Shown here: piece after piece, positions 25,937 to 34,559 of the stretch | Position numbering within the stretch: the stretch's first letter is position 1 | How the letters are laid out: each line of letters opens with the position of its first letter | Assembly (NCBI RefSeq): GCF_030553055.1 | Contig: NZ_CP130713.1 | Span: forward strand, 2,232,001 to 2,296,000 | Direction of reading: 5' to 3' | DNA: 64,000 nt | Source: Streptomyces sp. XD-27 | Lineage (GTDB): Bacteria; Actinomycetota; Actinomycetes; Streptomycetales; Streptomycetaceae | The notes under the pieces: generated by a model | Databases searched by the model: none | What the model was told of the DNA's origin: nothing | The model's input: the letters and a program-made list of their open reading frames with translations, nothing else | Made by a program: the position numbers and the translations under genes

Positions 25937-26285
25937 CGCTGGAACCCCCTGGCACCTCACTCAGCACGTCGGTGTCCAGCAGAAACGGCTGCTCGCCATA
26001 CGGGTCCACCAGGGCTCGCACACCATCTGGCAGCAACTCCACCAGGTCCTCAGCAGTGGTCGACGCCCAGCCGCAGACACCCGCGAACTTAGCGAGGCCC
26101 TCGACCGACGTGAAAACAGGCACCAAGCGCCCAATCTCCGTCTCGGAGACCAGGAAACCGGGCTCCTCGGGCCGCTCGAAATAGAGCCGCAGGCCCCGCA
26201 GCGCCGTCGCCTTCTCCGCATCCGACATAGAGGCGACCGCTTCACGACGCACGCACTCAGCCAGCGTCAACCGACCACCGGTCAC
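25923..26285 (-). CDS. SseB-like N-terminal domain protein
   Basis: A 120-residue acidic protein. GTG at 26285 (or 26288) is chosen because GGGGGAG lies just upstream; no ATG start fits better. Its core, LVPVFTSVEGLAKFAGVCGW followed by LPDGVRALVDPYGEQPFLLD, looks like the SseB/enhanced-serine-sensitivity fold common in actinobacterial genes around ESX and RHS loci. First gene of a translationally coupled four-gene operon (SseB-like, WXG-like, RHS toxin, putative immunity). Domain assignment by eye. Confidence 0.62.
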   Translation of the reverse strand: MTGGRLTLAECVRREAVASMSDAEKATALRGLRLYFERPEEPGFLVSETEIGRLVPVFTSVEGLAKFAGVCGWASTTAEDLVELLPDGVRALVDPYGEQPFLLDTDVLSEVPGGSSDGGA

Positions 26286-27062
26286 CACACCGCTCCCCCG
26301 CCCCCGAACGCGCGCATCATCCTCACACGTAGTTGCGGGCCGTCGCAACGAGTACAAGCGAAGCCCTTCGCCAACCGGAGCATGACCCTCGCCACGAAAC
26401 TGTACGTGCGCAGCCGCCACACCAGCAGAGCGCGCACCCCAGCGCAGCCGGCGCTGCCCGTAACGGTGCCTGCTGGCCACCGGTTGCAGCGGCTTTCACC
26501 GGCGCCATCAGACATGCGTAAGCGGGCAACAACCCGTGAGACGTGAGCCCGCCGGCTGCGGCTCCTGCCGCTGACGCCGGCGGAACAAGCCATAGACCGT
26601 CCAGCCAGGGCGCCTCGGGCCGCGCGCCCACTACCGGATCCCATCGATCAGCTTTCGCGGCGAGGCCACTGGCGCGACACCCTGCGAGCCGTGCCCCCCG
26701 CAGGGCCGTTTCCTGCTCGGGCCGTTTTGATCGGGCCCTGTCGCCGCAGTACCAGACATACGCTACGTCGAACACTTCCAGCACGCCGCCCACACCACCA
26801 CAGGACCGAGCGCTCGGGCCTCCCGCGGACCTTTTCGGTACCCCGCGTCCTGCCAGCGTCCCGAATACCGCTGCCCCGCCCGTCAGACAGGCACCTGCCG
26901 TGGCTCTCGCCGACCGCGCCTCGGTGCATCCGCGCAGGTCACGACCCATCAACCGCAGACTGCCCCGGCGCCGAGGTCGCGAGCAGCGGATTCAGTCCAT
27001 TGGGCCGAAGCCCTCGAACCGAACCCTCATTGAGGCATTTCCGCAGGTCAGAGACCTGCCGA
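26286..27062. other. Right end of island, about 780 bp without a confident gene
   Basis: Open frames here are low-complexity and overlap on both strands. None has a recognisable domain or ribosome-binding sequence. A CGTAGTTGCGGGCCGTCGCAACGA-type inverted repeat (GTTGCG/CGCAAC) lies near 26334-26351. This must contain the promoter for the toxin operon and may hold remains of an integration module. Confidence 0.45.
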
Positions 27063-27085
27063 GTGGGGCGGGTGGGACTCGAACC
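27063..27085 (-). repeat. Right attachment-site copy (3' end of the tRNA gene)
   Basis: The 23-base partner of the repeat at 19441, inside the 3' end of the tRNA gene. Integrases commonly use this T-arm/acceptor segment as the crossover core and leave the tRNA intact. Confidence 0.75.
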
Positions 27086-27137
27086 CACGGCCGACGGATT
27101 ATGAGTCCGCTGCTCTAACCGGCTGAGCTACCGCCCC
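27064..27137 (-). tRNA. tRNA with CAU anticodon (Met or lysidine-modified Ile2)
   Basis: Complete 74-nt cloverleaf without encoded CCA. Acceptor GGGGCGG pairs with CCGCCCC; D arm GCTCAGCCGGTTAGAGC; anticodon stem GGACT with loop CTCATAA; T arm GTGGGTTCGAGTCCCAC. Elongator Met and Ile2 cannot be told apart by anticodon alone; initiator is unlikely because the acceptor 1-72 pair is G-C. Confidence 0.93.
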
Positions 27138-27282
27138 GTATCGGCGCGTCGCGCACATCTGTGCGCGCCGTCTGCCGCAGCATAGCCGCTCATACGATCT
27201 GTTGCCCCAGCGGGGCGCGACGAGTGGACCACGCATGCCCTCAAGGACTTCGATCACCGCTGATCCGGTTCCCTCGGAAACG

Positions 27283-27304
27283 AAAAAGGACCCCGACGGG
27301 GTCC
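27283..27304 (-). terminator. Rho-independent terminator of the tRNA-Asn transcript
   Basis: On the minus strand, GGACCCCGTCGGGGTCC followed by TTTTT: a short perfect stem with a U-tract just downstream of the first tRNA-Asn gene. Confidence 0.85.
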
Positions 27305-27315
27305 TCTTCCTTCTG

Positions 27316-27388
27316 CTCCCCCGACTGGACTCGAACCAGTAACCCTCCGGTTAACAGCCGAATGCTCTGCCAATTGAGCTACAGGGGA
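27316..27388 (-). tRNA. tRNA-Asn (GUU)
   Basis: 73 nt. Acceptor TCCCCTG pairs with CGGGGGA (one U-G pair), discriminator G; anticodon loop CTGTTAA; T arm ACTGGTTCGAGTCCAGT. Second gene of a tandem tRNA-Asn pair. Anticodon stem TTCGG/CCGGA has a T-G wobble. Confidence 0.95.
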
Positions 27389-27393
27389 CCGAG

Positions 27394-27466
27394 CTCCCCC
27401 GACTGGACTCGAACCAGTAACCTGCCGGTTAACAGCCGGCTGCTCTGCCAATTGAGCTACAGGGGA
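27394..27466 (-). tRNA. tRNA-Asn (GUU)
   Basis: 73 nt; near-identical to the gene at 27316 but with anticodon stem GCCGG/CCGGC instead of TTCGG/CCGGA. Five bases separate the two, so they are co-transcribed. Promoter should lie in 27467-27690. Confidence 0.95.
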
Positions 27467-27696
27467 TTGCTCCGTGTGCCTCGACTGCGCCACCCTCCGG
27501 TGTCCCCGGACGGCGCGCCCTCGCTGCGACACATACATTAGCGCAAGCAGGGGGGTGCTCCGCCAATCGGTATCCCCACCGGTCAGCGGCGAGTCGCCCG
27601 CGGGTGATCTCCGGGCCCGGCGGGTAGACGGGCGGCACGGTCCCAGCGGCACACGAGGCGAGGTCCTACGGGATTCCCTACGGGAAGGGCAGAGCG

Positions 27697-27984
27697 ATGC
27701 GCTACCGGCTGACGTTCATCACCGGAGTGGCTGTCGGGTACGTGCTCGGGGCACGCGCCGGGCGCGAGCGGTACGAGCAGCTACGCAAGAGCGCGCAGCG
27801 GGTCGCGCAGAACCCGGCGGTGCGCAACACCGTCGAGGCAGCCGCCCTCACCGGGCGCAAGGCCGCCACCAGGGCGTTCGACAAGGTCGGGGACCGGATG
27901 CCCGGTCCGGTGGCGGACCGGGTGCGGTCGCGGCGCGAGGAGCGCGCCATGGAGGACGACGACTGGGGCACCAGCAACACCTGA
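27697..27984 (+). CDS. YtxH-like small membrane protein
   Basis: A 95-residue protein. The ATG follows GGAAGGG. N-terminal transmembrane helix with the FITGVAVGYVLGARAGRERYEQ motif typical of actinobacterial YtxH-like proteins, then a basic amphipathic helix (VRNTVEAAALTGRKAATRAF) and an acidic end. Function unknown; envelope-associated. Monocistronic between the tRNA genes and a kinase. Confidence 0.8.
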   Translation: MRYRLTFITGVAVGYVLGARAGRERYEQLRKSAQRVAQNPAVRNTVEAAALTGRKAATRAFDKVGDRMPGPVADRVRSRREERAMEDDDWGTSNT

Positions 27985-28097
27985 GCCGGGCGCGGCGGCC
28001 GCCGGACGGCGTGGCGCGCTCCCGCCCCGTCCCGTCCGGAGCCCCGCGGGTGCGCCCGGACCGCCGACGCGCCCGCGATAAGGCATCATCAGGTGCT

Positions 28098-29540
28098 ATG
28101 GGGATAGTCGCCGGATTGGACAGTTCTGCCGACAGCACACGCATCGTCGTCTGTGACACGGACACCGGTGCCGTACTCAAGCAGGGATACGCGCCGCACC
28201 CGGCCACCGGCAGCGACGTGGACCCGCAGGCGTGGCTGCTGTCGCTCGGCGAGGCCGCCGAGGGCGGGCTGCTGGAGGGGGTCGAGGCCATCGGCGTGGC
28301 CGCGCAGCAGCACGGCCTGCTCACCCTGGACGCGGGCGGGGTGCTGGTGCGCCCCGCGCTCACCGGCAGCGACAAGCGGGCCCAGGCCGCGGCCGCCGAT
28401 CTGGTCGACGCGTTCGGCGGGCGCACGGCGTGGGCCCAGGCCGTCGGTTCCGTACCGCACTGCGGGCTGCCCGTGGCGAAGCTGCGCTGGCTGGCCCGCA
28501 CCGAGCCGGAGGCGGCGCGCCGGGTGGCGGAGCTGCTCCAGCCGCACGACTGGCTGGTGTGGCAGCTGCTGGGCCGCCCCGCGCGGCGTACCACCGACCG
28601 GGGCGCGGCGTCCGCCAGCGGCTACTGGTCGGCGGCGACCGGCGAGTACCGCGCCGACCTGGTGGAGCTGGCGCTCGGCCACCAGGTGCGGCTGCCCGAG
28701 GTCATCGGGCCCTCCGAACCGGCGGGCCGCACCCCCGAAGGGCTGCTGATCTCGGCGGGCACGGGCGAGACCATGGCGGCGGCGTTCGGCCTGGGCGTCG
28801 GCATCGGGGACGCGGTGGTGTCGCTGGGCGCCTCCGGTTCGGTCTTCTCGGTGCACCACGAGGCCCTCACCGACCCGACCGGCACGATCACCTCGTACGC
28901 GGACGCGACCGGCCTGCACCTGCCCGTCGTGCACACGCTCAACGCGGTCCGCGTGCTGCGCGGCACGGCCGAGATGCTGGGCTGCGACCTGGACGAGCTG
29001 TCCGCGCTGGCGCTGAAGTCCACGCCCGGCTCGTACGGTCTGGTCCTCCTCCCCTACCTGGAGGGCGAGCGGACCCCGCATCTGCCGCACACGGCGGGGA
29101 CGTTGAGCGGGCTGCGCCGCGAGAGCATGAAGCCGGAGCATCTGGCCCGTGCCGCCTTCGAAGGCATGTTGTGCGGGCTCGCGGACGCGCTGGATGTACT
29201 GCGCGGCCGCGGGGTGGAGGTGCGCCGCGTCTTCCTGCTGGGCCCGGCGGCCGGCCTCCCGGCGGTCCGCGCGATCGCCCCCGCCCTGCTGGGCGCCCAG
29301 ATCGTCGTCCCCCAGCCCGCGGAGTACGCGGCGCTGGGCGCCGCCCGCCAGGCGGCCTGGTCGCTGGGCGCCGCCCGGGGCACCCAGTCCCCGCACGAGC
29401 CGCCGCCGTGGCCGTCCGCCGCCAGCCAGATCTTCGAACCGGGCGAGGAACTGGCCGTCGGCCAGGCGGTGCGGCAGCAGTACATCGCGGTCCGGGAGGC
29501 GACCCATCCGGGCGCCTTCGACGGCTTCCCGGGCTTTTAG
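28098..29540 (+). CDS. FGGY family carbohydrate kinase (xylulokinase-like)
   Basis: A 480-residue sugar kinase. The ATG at 28098 is chosen because the conserved MGIVAGLDSSADSTRIVVCD phosphate-1 region starts there. Family features: AAQQHGLLTLDAGG substrate contact, TDRGAASASGYW, SLGASGSVFSVHHEALTD and C-terminal FLLGPAAGLPAVRAIAPALL. Closest by eye to xylulokinase (D-xylulose to xylulose-5-P), but the FGGY motif in the C-terminal half is degenerate, so another pentose or polyol is possible. Monocistronic. Confidence 0.82.
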   Translation: MGIVAGLDSSADSTRIVVCDTDTGAVLKQGYAPHPATGSDVDPQAWLLSLGEAAEGGLLEGVEAIGVAAQQHGLLTLDAGGVLVRPALTGSDKRAQAAAADLVDAFGGRTAWAQAVGSVPHCGLPVAKLRWLARTEPEAARRVAELLQPHDWLVWQLLGRPARRTTDRGAASASGYWSAATGEYRADLVELALGHQVRLPEVIGPSEPAGRTPEGLLISAGTGETMAAAFGLGVGIGDAVVSLGASGSVFSVHHEALTDPTGTITSYADATGLHLPVVHTLNAVRVLRGTAEMLGCDLDELSALALKSTPGSYGLVLLPYLEGERTPHLPHTAGTLSGLRRESMKPEHLARAAFEGMLCGLADALDVLRGRGVEVRRVFLLGPAAGLPAVRAIAPALLGAQIVVPQPAEYAALGAARQAAWSLGAARGTQSPHEPPPWPSAASQIFEPGEELAVGQAVRQQYIAVREATHPGAFDGFPGF

Positions 29541-29789
29541 CCCTTCCGGTCGAGGGTGACGGGGCCGTCGGGGAGCCGGTCGGCCCCGGGGCACGTGTGT
29601 ACTGGTATTCAGCGCGGCGGCCGCCTTCGCCGTCGCTCCCTCGTCCTCGGCCCCGCGCGTGATGTCTCCGGCCTTCTTGAGCCGACCGTGGAGCATGAAC
29701 GCCGCGTGTCCGACCCGGCCGAGGTCGTCCTGGCGGACGATCAGATCGCTCGGGCCTCCACTGGACGCGACGCCGTCGGCGTGATCGGA

Positions 29790-30859
29790 TCACTCCAGGT
29801 AGCCACGCAGCTGATCGGCGAAGGCGTGCTCGCGCAGCTTGTTGAGCGTCTTCGACTCGATCTGGCGGATCCGCTCGCGCGTGACGCCGAAGATGCGGCC
29901 GATCTCCTCCAGCGTGCGGGGGCGGCCGTCGGCCAGGCCGTAGCGGAGTTGGACGACCTTGCGTTCGCGCTCGCCCAGGGTGGAGAGCACCGCCTCCAGG
30001 TGTTCGCGCAGCAGCAGGAACGCGGCCGACTCCACGGGCGAGGCCGCGTCGCCGTCCTCGATCAGGTCGCCGAGCGCGACGTCCTCCTCCTCACCCACGG
30101 GCGCGTGCAGGGACACCGGCTCCTGGGCCAGCCGCAGCACCTCGCAGACCCGCTCGGGGGCAGGTCCAGGTGGGCGGCCACCTCTTCGGAGGTGGGTTCG
30201 TAGCCGCGTTCCTGGAGCATGCGGCGCTGGACGCGGATCACGCGGTTGATCAGTTCGACGACGTGCACCGGGACGCGGATGGTTCGCGCCTGGTCGGCCA
30301 GGGCGCGGGACATGGCCTGGCGGATCCACCAGGTGGCGTACGTGGAGAACTTGTAGCCCCGGGCGTAGTCGAACTTCTCCACGGCGCGGATCAGGCCGAG
30401 ATTGCCCTCCTGGACCAGGTCCAGCATGGTCAGGCCGCGGCCGACGTAGCGCTTGGCCACGGAGACGACGAGGCGCAGGTTCGCCTCGATGAGGCGGCGC
30501 TTGGCCATGCGGCCGAGGACCACCAGCTTGTCGAGGTCGAGGGCGAGCCGGGTGTCGAGGTCGGGGGTGCCGGCGAGCTTCTCCTCGGCGAAGAGCCCGG
30601 CCTCCACCCGCCGGGCCAGTTCCACCTCCTCCGCCGCCGACAGCAGCGGGATCCTGCCTATCTCGCGCAGATACTGCCGGAACAGATCGGAGGACGGGCC
30701 GCCGGTGTCCAGCCGTACGGCGGCGGGCTCAGGGAGCTCGGCCTCCGGCGCGGGCGCCTGCGGCGGGGCGGCGGCCTCGGGATGGAGCGGGGCCCGGCTC
30801 TGCTGCGGCACCACGGGAGCCGCCGCGGTGATGTCGGGAGTCAGGGTCTGGGTCTGCAC
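29790..30859 (-). CDS. Hrd-type sigma-70 RNA polymerase sigma factor (frameshifted as printed)
   Basis: Primary-like sigma factor with regions 1.2 ([20 protein letters not shown]), 2.1-2.4 ([40 protein letters not shown]), 3 and, in another frame, 4.1-4.2 ([33 protein letters not shown]). GTG 30859 is chosen because GGAGG lies eight bases upstream. The frame breaks in the G5 run 30156-30160 (C5 on the coding strand), where LDLPP should be followed by [13 protein letters not shown]; one added base gives 356 residues. Next to dnaG; by recalled synteny this could be HrdA, but the symbol is left out. See findings for the likely cause of the shift. Confidence 0.85.
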
Positions 30860-31155
30860 GAGGGCGACCTCCAGGGTGATCGCGCTTGGGGCGGCAGGAC
30901 GATCGGGTACGGCTCCGGCGGCCACGCCGCCATCCGTCCCGTACTCGGTGAGTGGATCGGCGGGGGAATCCGGCCCGACCTGGCCAGCACCGCCGCGCTC
31001 CGAGGACTCAGGCACCGCCCTCCAGTGTGGGGTACGACACAGCCCGGCCACGAGGGGCGTGCGAGCACTTTTTGCTCAGCGCGGGGTGATCGGGCGACTA
31101 CCGTCCGGCGCCTGGCATCAACGGGGTGGCCCGCCTCAGGGCCGCCACCGGTTCG

Positions 31156-33072
31156 TCACAGGGCCGCGGCGCCGCGCTCGCGCAGGGCCTGCCCGTACTG
31201 CTGGAGCACCCACAGTTCGTTCTGTACGGCCGCGAGTTGCGCGGGGTCGGCGTGCTGGCCCAGGCGCTGGAGGGTGCCGCGCACCTCGGTGACCCGCTGG
31301 TTGACCGCGGCGAGGCGGACGGCGACCAGCTGGACCCCCGCGTACGCCTCGTCGGGGTCGCGGCGGGTGTGCGGCGGCTCAACGGCCAGCTCGGTGACCA
31401 TAGCGCGGACGGTGTCGTCGGGGGCGACGTCGCGGACCCGGGCCAGGTAGTCGGCGTCGGCGTACGTGGCGCCGCCCGCGTCCTCGATGGCGCGGCGCAC
31501 GGCGGCGTACGGCGGGGCGGTGAACTCGTCCACGCCGTACGCGTCGAACGCCGGGGAGACCAGGTCCGGGCGCTGGAGCGCCAGCTTGAGCAGTTCGCGC
31601 TCGACGCGGTGGGCGGGGCTGCGCAGGTTCAGGGCGGGGCCGCGCGGGACGGCCTGGGCCGCCGGCTGCTGCGCGGCCTGGGCGGACGGACGGGGCTGCG
31701 TACGGGCCGGGCGGCCGCCGCCCGCGGAGGCGGCGCGCTCGCGGGCCCAGCGGGCGAGCTGGCCGACGCGCTGGACGACGAACTGCGTGTCGAGGATGCC
31801 GAGCATGCCGGCGAGCGTCACCGCGTACCCGTGGCGGATGGACGAGTCCTTGATCTGCGCCACGATCGGCGCGGTCTCCTCCAGGGCCGCGGCCTGCCCC
31901 TCGGGCGAGGCGACGTCGTGGCTGGCGACCACCGAGCGGATGGCGAACTCGAACAGCGGCGTGCTCGTCTCGACGAGCTTCTGCACCGCGTCGTCCCCGT
32001 GGGCGAGACGGAGCTCACACGGGTCCATGCCGCCCGGACTGACGGCGATGGAGGTGTGTGCCGCGAACTTCTGGTCGTCCTCGAAGGCGCGCAGCGCGGC
32101 GCGCTGGCCGGCCGCGTCGCCGTCGAAGGTGAAGATCACCCGCGCCCGGGAGTTGTCCATCAGCAGCCGGCGCAGGATCTTGACGTGGTCGCCGCCGAAG
32201 GCGGTGCCGCAGGTGGCGATGGCGGTGGTGACGCCGGCCAGGTGGCAGGCCATGACGTCCGTGTAGCCCTCGACGACGACGGCCCGGCTGGTCTTGGCGA
32301 TGTCCTTCTTGGCGAGGTCGATCCCGTACAGGACGTGGGACTTCTTGTAGAGAGGGGTCTCGGGGGTGTTGAGGTACTTCGGGCCGTTGTCGTCGTCGCG
32401 GAGCTTGCGGGCGCCGAAGCCGACGACCTCGCCGGAGATGTCGCGGATGGGCCACATCAGGCGGCCGCGGAAGCGGTCGATGGGGCCGCGGCGGCCTTCC
32501 TGGGCGAGGCCGGAGACGATCAGCTCCTTGTCGGTGAAGCCGCGGCCGCGCAGGAAGCGGACGAGGTGGTCCCAGCCCGCCGGGCTGTAGCCGACGCCGA
32601 AGTGCTCGGCGGCGGCCTGGTCGAAGCCGCGCTGGGCGAGGAAGACCCGGCCGATCTCGGCCTCGGCCCCGGCGAGCTGCTCGGCGTAGAACTGGGCGGC
32701 GGCCTTGTGGGCCTCGACGAACCGGGTGCGCTCGCCCTGCTGCCGGCCGCTGGGTCCGGCGCCGCCCTGCTCGTACCGGAGCGTGATGCCCGCCTGCGCG
32801 GCGAGCCGCTCGATGGTCTCGGTGAAGGAGAGGTGGTCGATCTTCATGACGAAGTCGACCGTGTCCCCGCCCTCCTGGCAGCCGAAGCAGTAGAACAGCC
32901 CCTTGCCGGGGCTGACCTGGAAGGACGGGGACTTCTCGTCGTGGAAGGGGCACAGGCCCTTCAGGTTGCCGCCGCCGGCGTTGCGGAGCTGGAGGTACTC
33001 GGACACGACGGCGTCGATCGGGACCGCGTCCCGGACCGCCCGCACGTCGTCATCGTTGATCCTGCCTGCCAC
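31156..33072 (-). CDS. dnaG: DNA primase
   Basis: A 638-residue replication primase that makes RNA primers with DnaB helicase. Zinc ribbon C41-x2-H44 and C62-x2-C65 (CPFHDEK, YCFGCQEGGD); TOPRIM domain about 265-345 with VVVEGYTDVMA and IFTFDGDAAGQRA acidic residues; C-terminal helicase-binding region to the end. GTG start at 33072 chosen as it begins the conserved MAGRINDDDVRAVRDAVPID; no strong Shine-Dalgarno. A low-complexity Ala/Gln/Pro-rich linker (AQAAQQPAAQAVPRG) is typical of actinobacterial DnaG. Essential gene. Confidence 0.97.
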   Translation of the reverse strand: MAGRINDDDVRAVRDAVPIDAVVSEYLQLRNAGGGNLKGLCPFHDEKSPSFQVSPGKGLFYCFGCQEGGDTVDFVMKIDHLSFTETIERLAAQAGITLRYEQGGAGPSGRQQGERTRFVEAHKAAAQFYAEQLAGAEAEIGRVFLAQRGFDQAAAEHFGVGYSPAGWDHLVRFLRGRGFTDKELIVSGLAQEGRRGPIDRFRGRLMWPIRDISGEVVGFGARKLRDDDNGPKYLNTPETPLYKKSHVLYGIDLAKKDIAKTSRAVVVEGYTDVMACHLAGVTTAIATCGTAFGGDHVKILRRLLMDNSRARVIFTFDGDAAGQRAALRAFEDDQKFAAHTSIAVSPGGMDPCELRLAHGDDAVQKLVETSTPLFEFAIRSVVASHDVASPEGQAAALEETAPIVAQIKDSSIRHGYAVTLAGMLGILDTQFVVQRVGQLARWARERAASAGGGRPARTQPRPSAQAAQQPAAQAVPRGPALNLRSPAHRVERELLKLALQRPDLVSPAFDAYGVDEFTAPPYAAVRRAIEDAGGATYADADYLARVRDVAPDDTVRAMVTELAVEPPHTRRDPDEAYAGVQLVAVRLAAVNQRVTEVRGTLQRLGQHADPAQLAAVQNELWVLQQYGQALRERGAAAL

Positions 33073-33139
33073 GCGTGAATTCTACGGTGGGCCTGTGACA
33101 CCGATGGGAGCCTGTGACAGCGATGGGGGTCTGTGACAC

Positions 33140-34411
33140 TCATTCCGCGATCAGCGAGGCCAGCGGCACCGCCGGATCGGCCAGGGCGTCGGGGTCGAGC
33201 CGGCGGCCTGCGCGGATGAGCCGCTGGAGGGGCTCGACCACGTCCCAGACGTTGACGTTCATGGCCGCCAGCAGCCGGCCCTCGCTCAGCCAGAAGGCGA
33301 CGAACTGCCGCTTTCCCACGTCCCCGCGGCATACGACCTGGTCGTAGGTGCCGGGCGGGGCGTAGCCGGAGTACTCCATGCCGACGTCGTACTGGTCGGA
33401 GAAGAAGTACGGCACCCGGTCGTAGGAGACCTCCTGGCCGAGCATGGCGCGGGCGGCCGCGGGGCCGCCGTTGAGGGCGTTGGCCCAGTGCTCGACGCGG
33501 AGCCGGGTGCCGAAGAGCGGATGGACGGCGGCGGCGACGTCCCCGGCCGCGAAGATGTCGGGGTCGGAGGTGCGCAGCGCGGTGTCGACGGCGATCCCGC
33601 CGCCCTGCGAACCGGCGCGGTCCACGACGGCCAGCCCGGCGGCCTCGGCGAGCGCGGTGCGCGGTGCGGCCCCGATCGCGGCGAGGACGTCGTGGGCGGG
33701 GTGCTCCTCGCCGTCGGAGGTGCGGGCGGCGAGCACCATGCCGTCCTGCCCGATGATCTCGGTGAGCCGGGCGCCGAAGTGGAAGCGGACGCCGTGCTCG
33801 CGGTGCAGGTCGGCGAAGAGGGTGCCGAGCTCGGGGCCCAGGACCCGGTACAGCGGGGTGGGCTCGGGCTCCACGATGGTGACCTCGGCGCCGTATCCGC
33901 GGGCCGCGGCGGCGACCTCCAGACCGATCCAGCCGGCCCCGGCGATCACGAGCTGGCCGTTGTCGCGGCCGAGCGACGCGAGGACGCCGCGCAGCCGCTC
34001 GGCGTGCGCGAGCCGGCGCAGGTGGTGGACGCCGGCCAGGTCGGTGCCGGGGATGTCCAGGCGGCGCGGCTCGGCGCCGGTGGCCAGCAGCAGCCGGTCG
34101 TAGGGGACGCGGGTGCCGTCGCCGAGGGTGACGGCTTTGGCGGCGCGGTCGAGGCGCACGGCGGGCTGGCCGAGGTGCAGCTCGATGTCGGCCTGCGCGT
34201 ACCAGGCGGGTTCGTGGACGAAGACGCTGTCGCGGTCGTCGTTGCCGGTCAGGAAGCCCTTGGACAGCGGCGGCCGTTCATAGGGGTGGTCGCGCTCGTC
34301 GCAGATGAGGATCACCCGGCCGGTGAACCCCTCCGCGCGGAGGGTCTCCGCGGCCTTCGCCCCGGCGAGCCCCCCTCCGACGATGACGAACGTCTGGTGT
34401 GCGTCGACCAC
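33140..34411 (-). CDS. FAD-dependent NAD(P)H:ferredoxin-type reductase
   Basis: A 423-residue flavoprotein of the ferredoxin/putidaredoxin reductase class. GTG 34411 follows GGAGGA. FAD motif FVIVGGGLAGAKAAETL at residue 8; NAD motif VIAGAGWIGLEVAAAARGYG near 150; FAD-binding IFAAGDVA near 290; C-terminal reductase domain with VPYFFSDQYDVGMEYSGYAP. Transfers electrons from NAD(P)H to a ferredoxin feeding a P450 or dioxygenase; no ferredoxin gene is adjacent. Monocistronic between dnaG and dgt. Confidence 0.9.
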   Translation of the reverse strand: MVDAHQTFVIVGGGLAGAKAAETLRAEGFTGRVILICDERDHPYERPPLSKGFLTGNDDRDSVFVHEPAWYAQADIELHLGQPAVRLDRAAKAVTLGDGTRVPYDRLLLATGAEPRRLDIPGTDLAGVHHLRRLAHAERLRGVLASLGRDNGQLVIAGAGWIGLEVAAAARGYGAEVTIVEPEPTPLYRVLGPELGTLFADLHREHGVRFHFGARLTEIIGQDGMVLAARTSDGEEHPAHDVLAAIGAAPRTALAEAAGLAVVDRAGSQGGGIAVDTALRTSDPDIFAAGDVAAAVHPLFGTRLRVEHWANALNGGPAAARAMLGQEVSYDRVPYFFSDQYDVGMEYSGYAPPGTYDQVVCRGDVGKRQFVAFWLSEGRLLAAMNVNVWDVVEPLQRLIRAGRRLDPDALADPAVPLASLIAE

Positions 34412-34559
34412 TTGACTCCTCCTCGCCGCCGCGCAGGATTCTGCGTCCGGCTTCCCGCTGGTCACGTGCGCCATAGGCGAGCGTCCCGCCGGACCGGCTG
34501 GTTTTCAAGCCTGCCTGGGGCACATTCGGGCCCGCCGGGGCAGAGCCTGGTGGCACAGG

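Larger units (their letters stand above)
19464..27062. mobile_element. Putative integrated genomic island at a CAU tRNA gene, carrying an RHS toxin operon
   Basis: About 7.6 kb bounded by a 23-bp direct repeat of the tRNA 3' end, with the intact tRNA at the right. Contents: a broken gene, a putative immunity gene, a 1476-residue RHS/YD toxin, a WXG-like gene, an SseB-like gene, and a gene-free stretch next to the tRNA. No integrase, excisionase or transfer gene is visible, so the element is probably decayed or was mobilised in trans. The stretch around 20.55-21.4 kb is visibly poorer in G+C than its surroundings, consistent with acquisition. Confidence 0.6.

Noticed and set aside
26286..27062. 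Protein-coding genes on either strand in the right end of the island.
   Set aside because: The open frames are low in complexity, overlap each other and lack start signals or recognisable domains.
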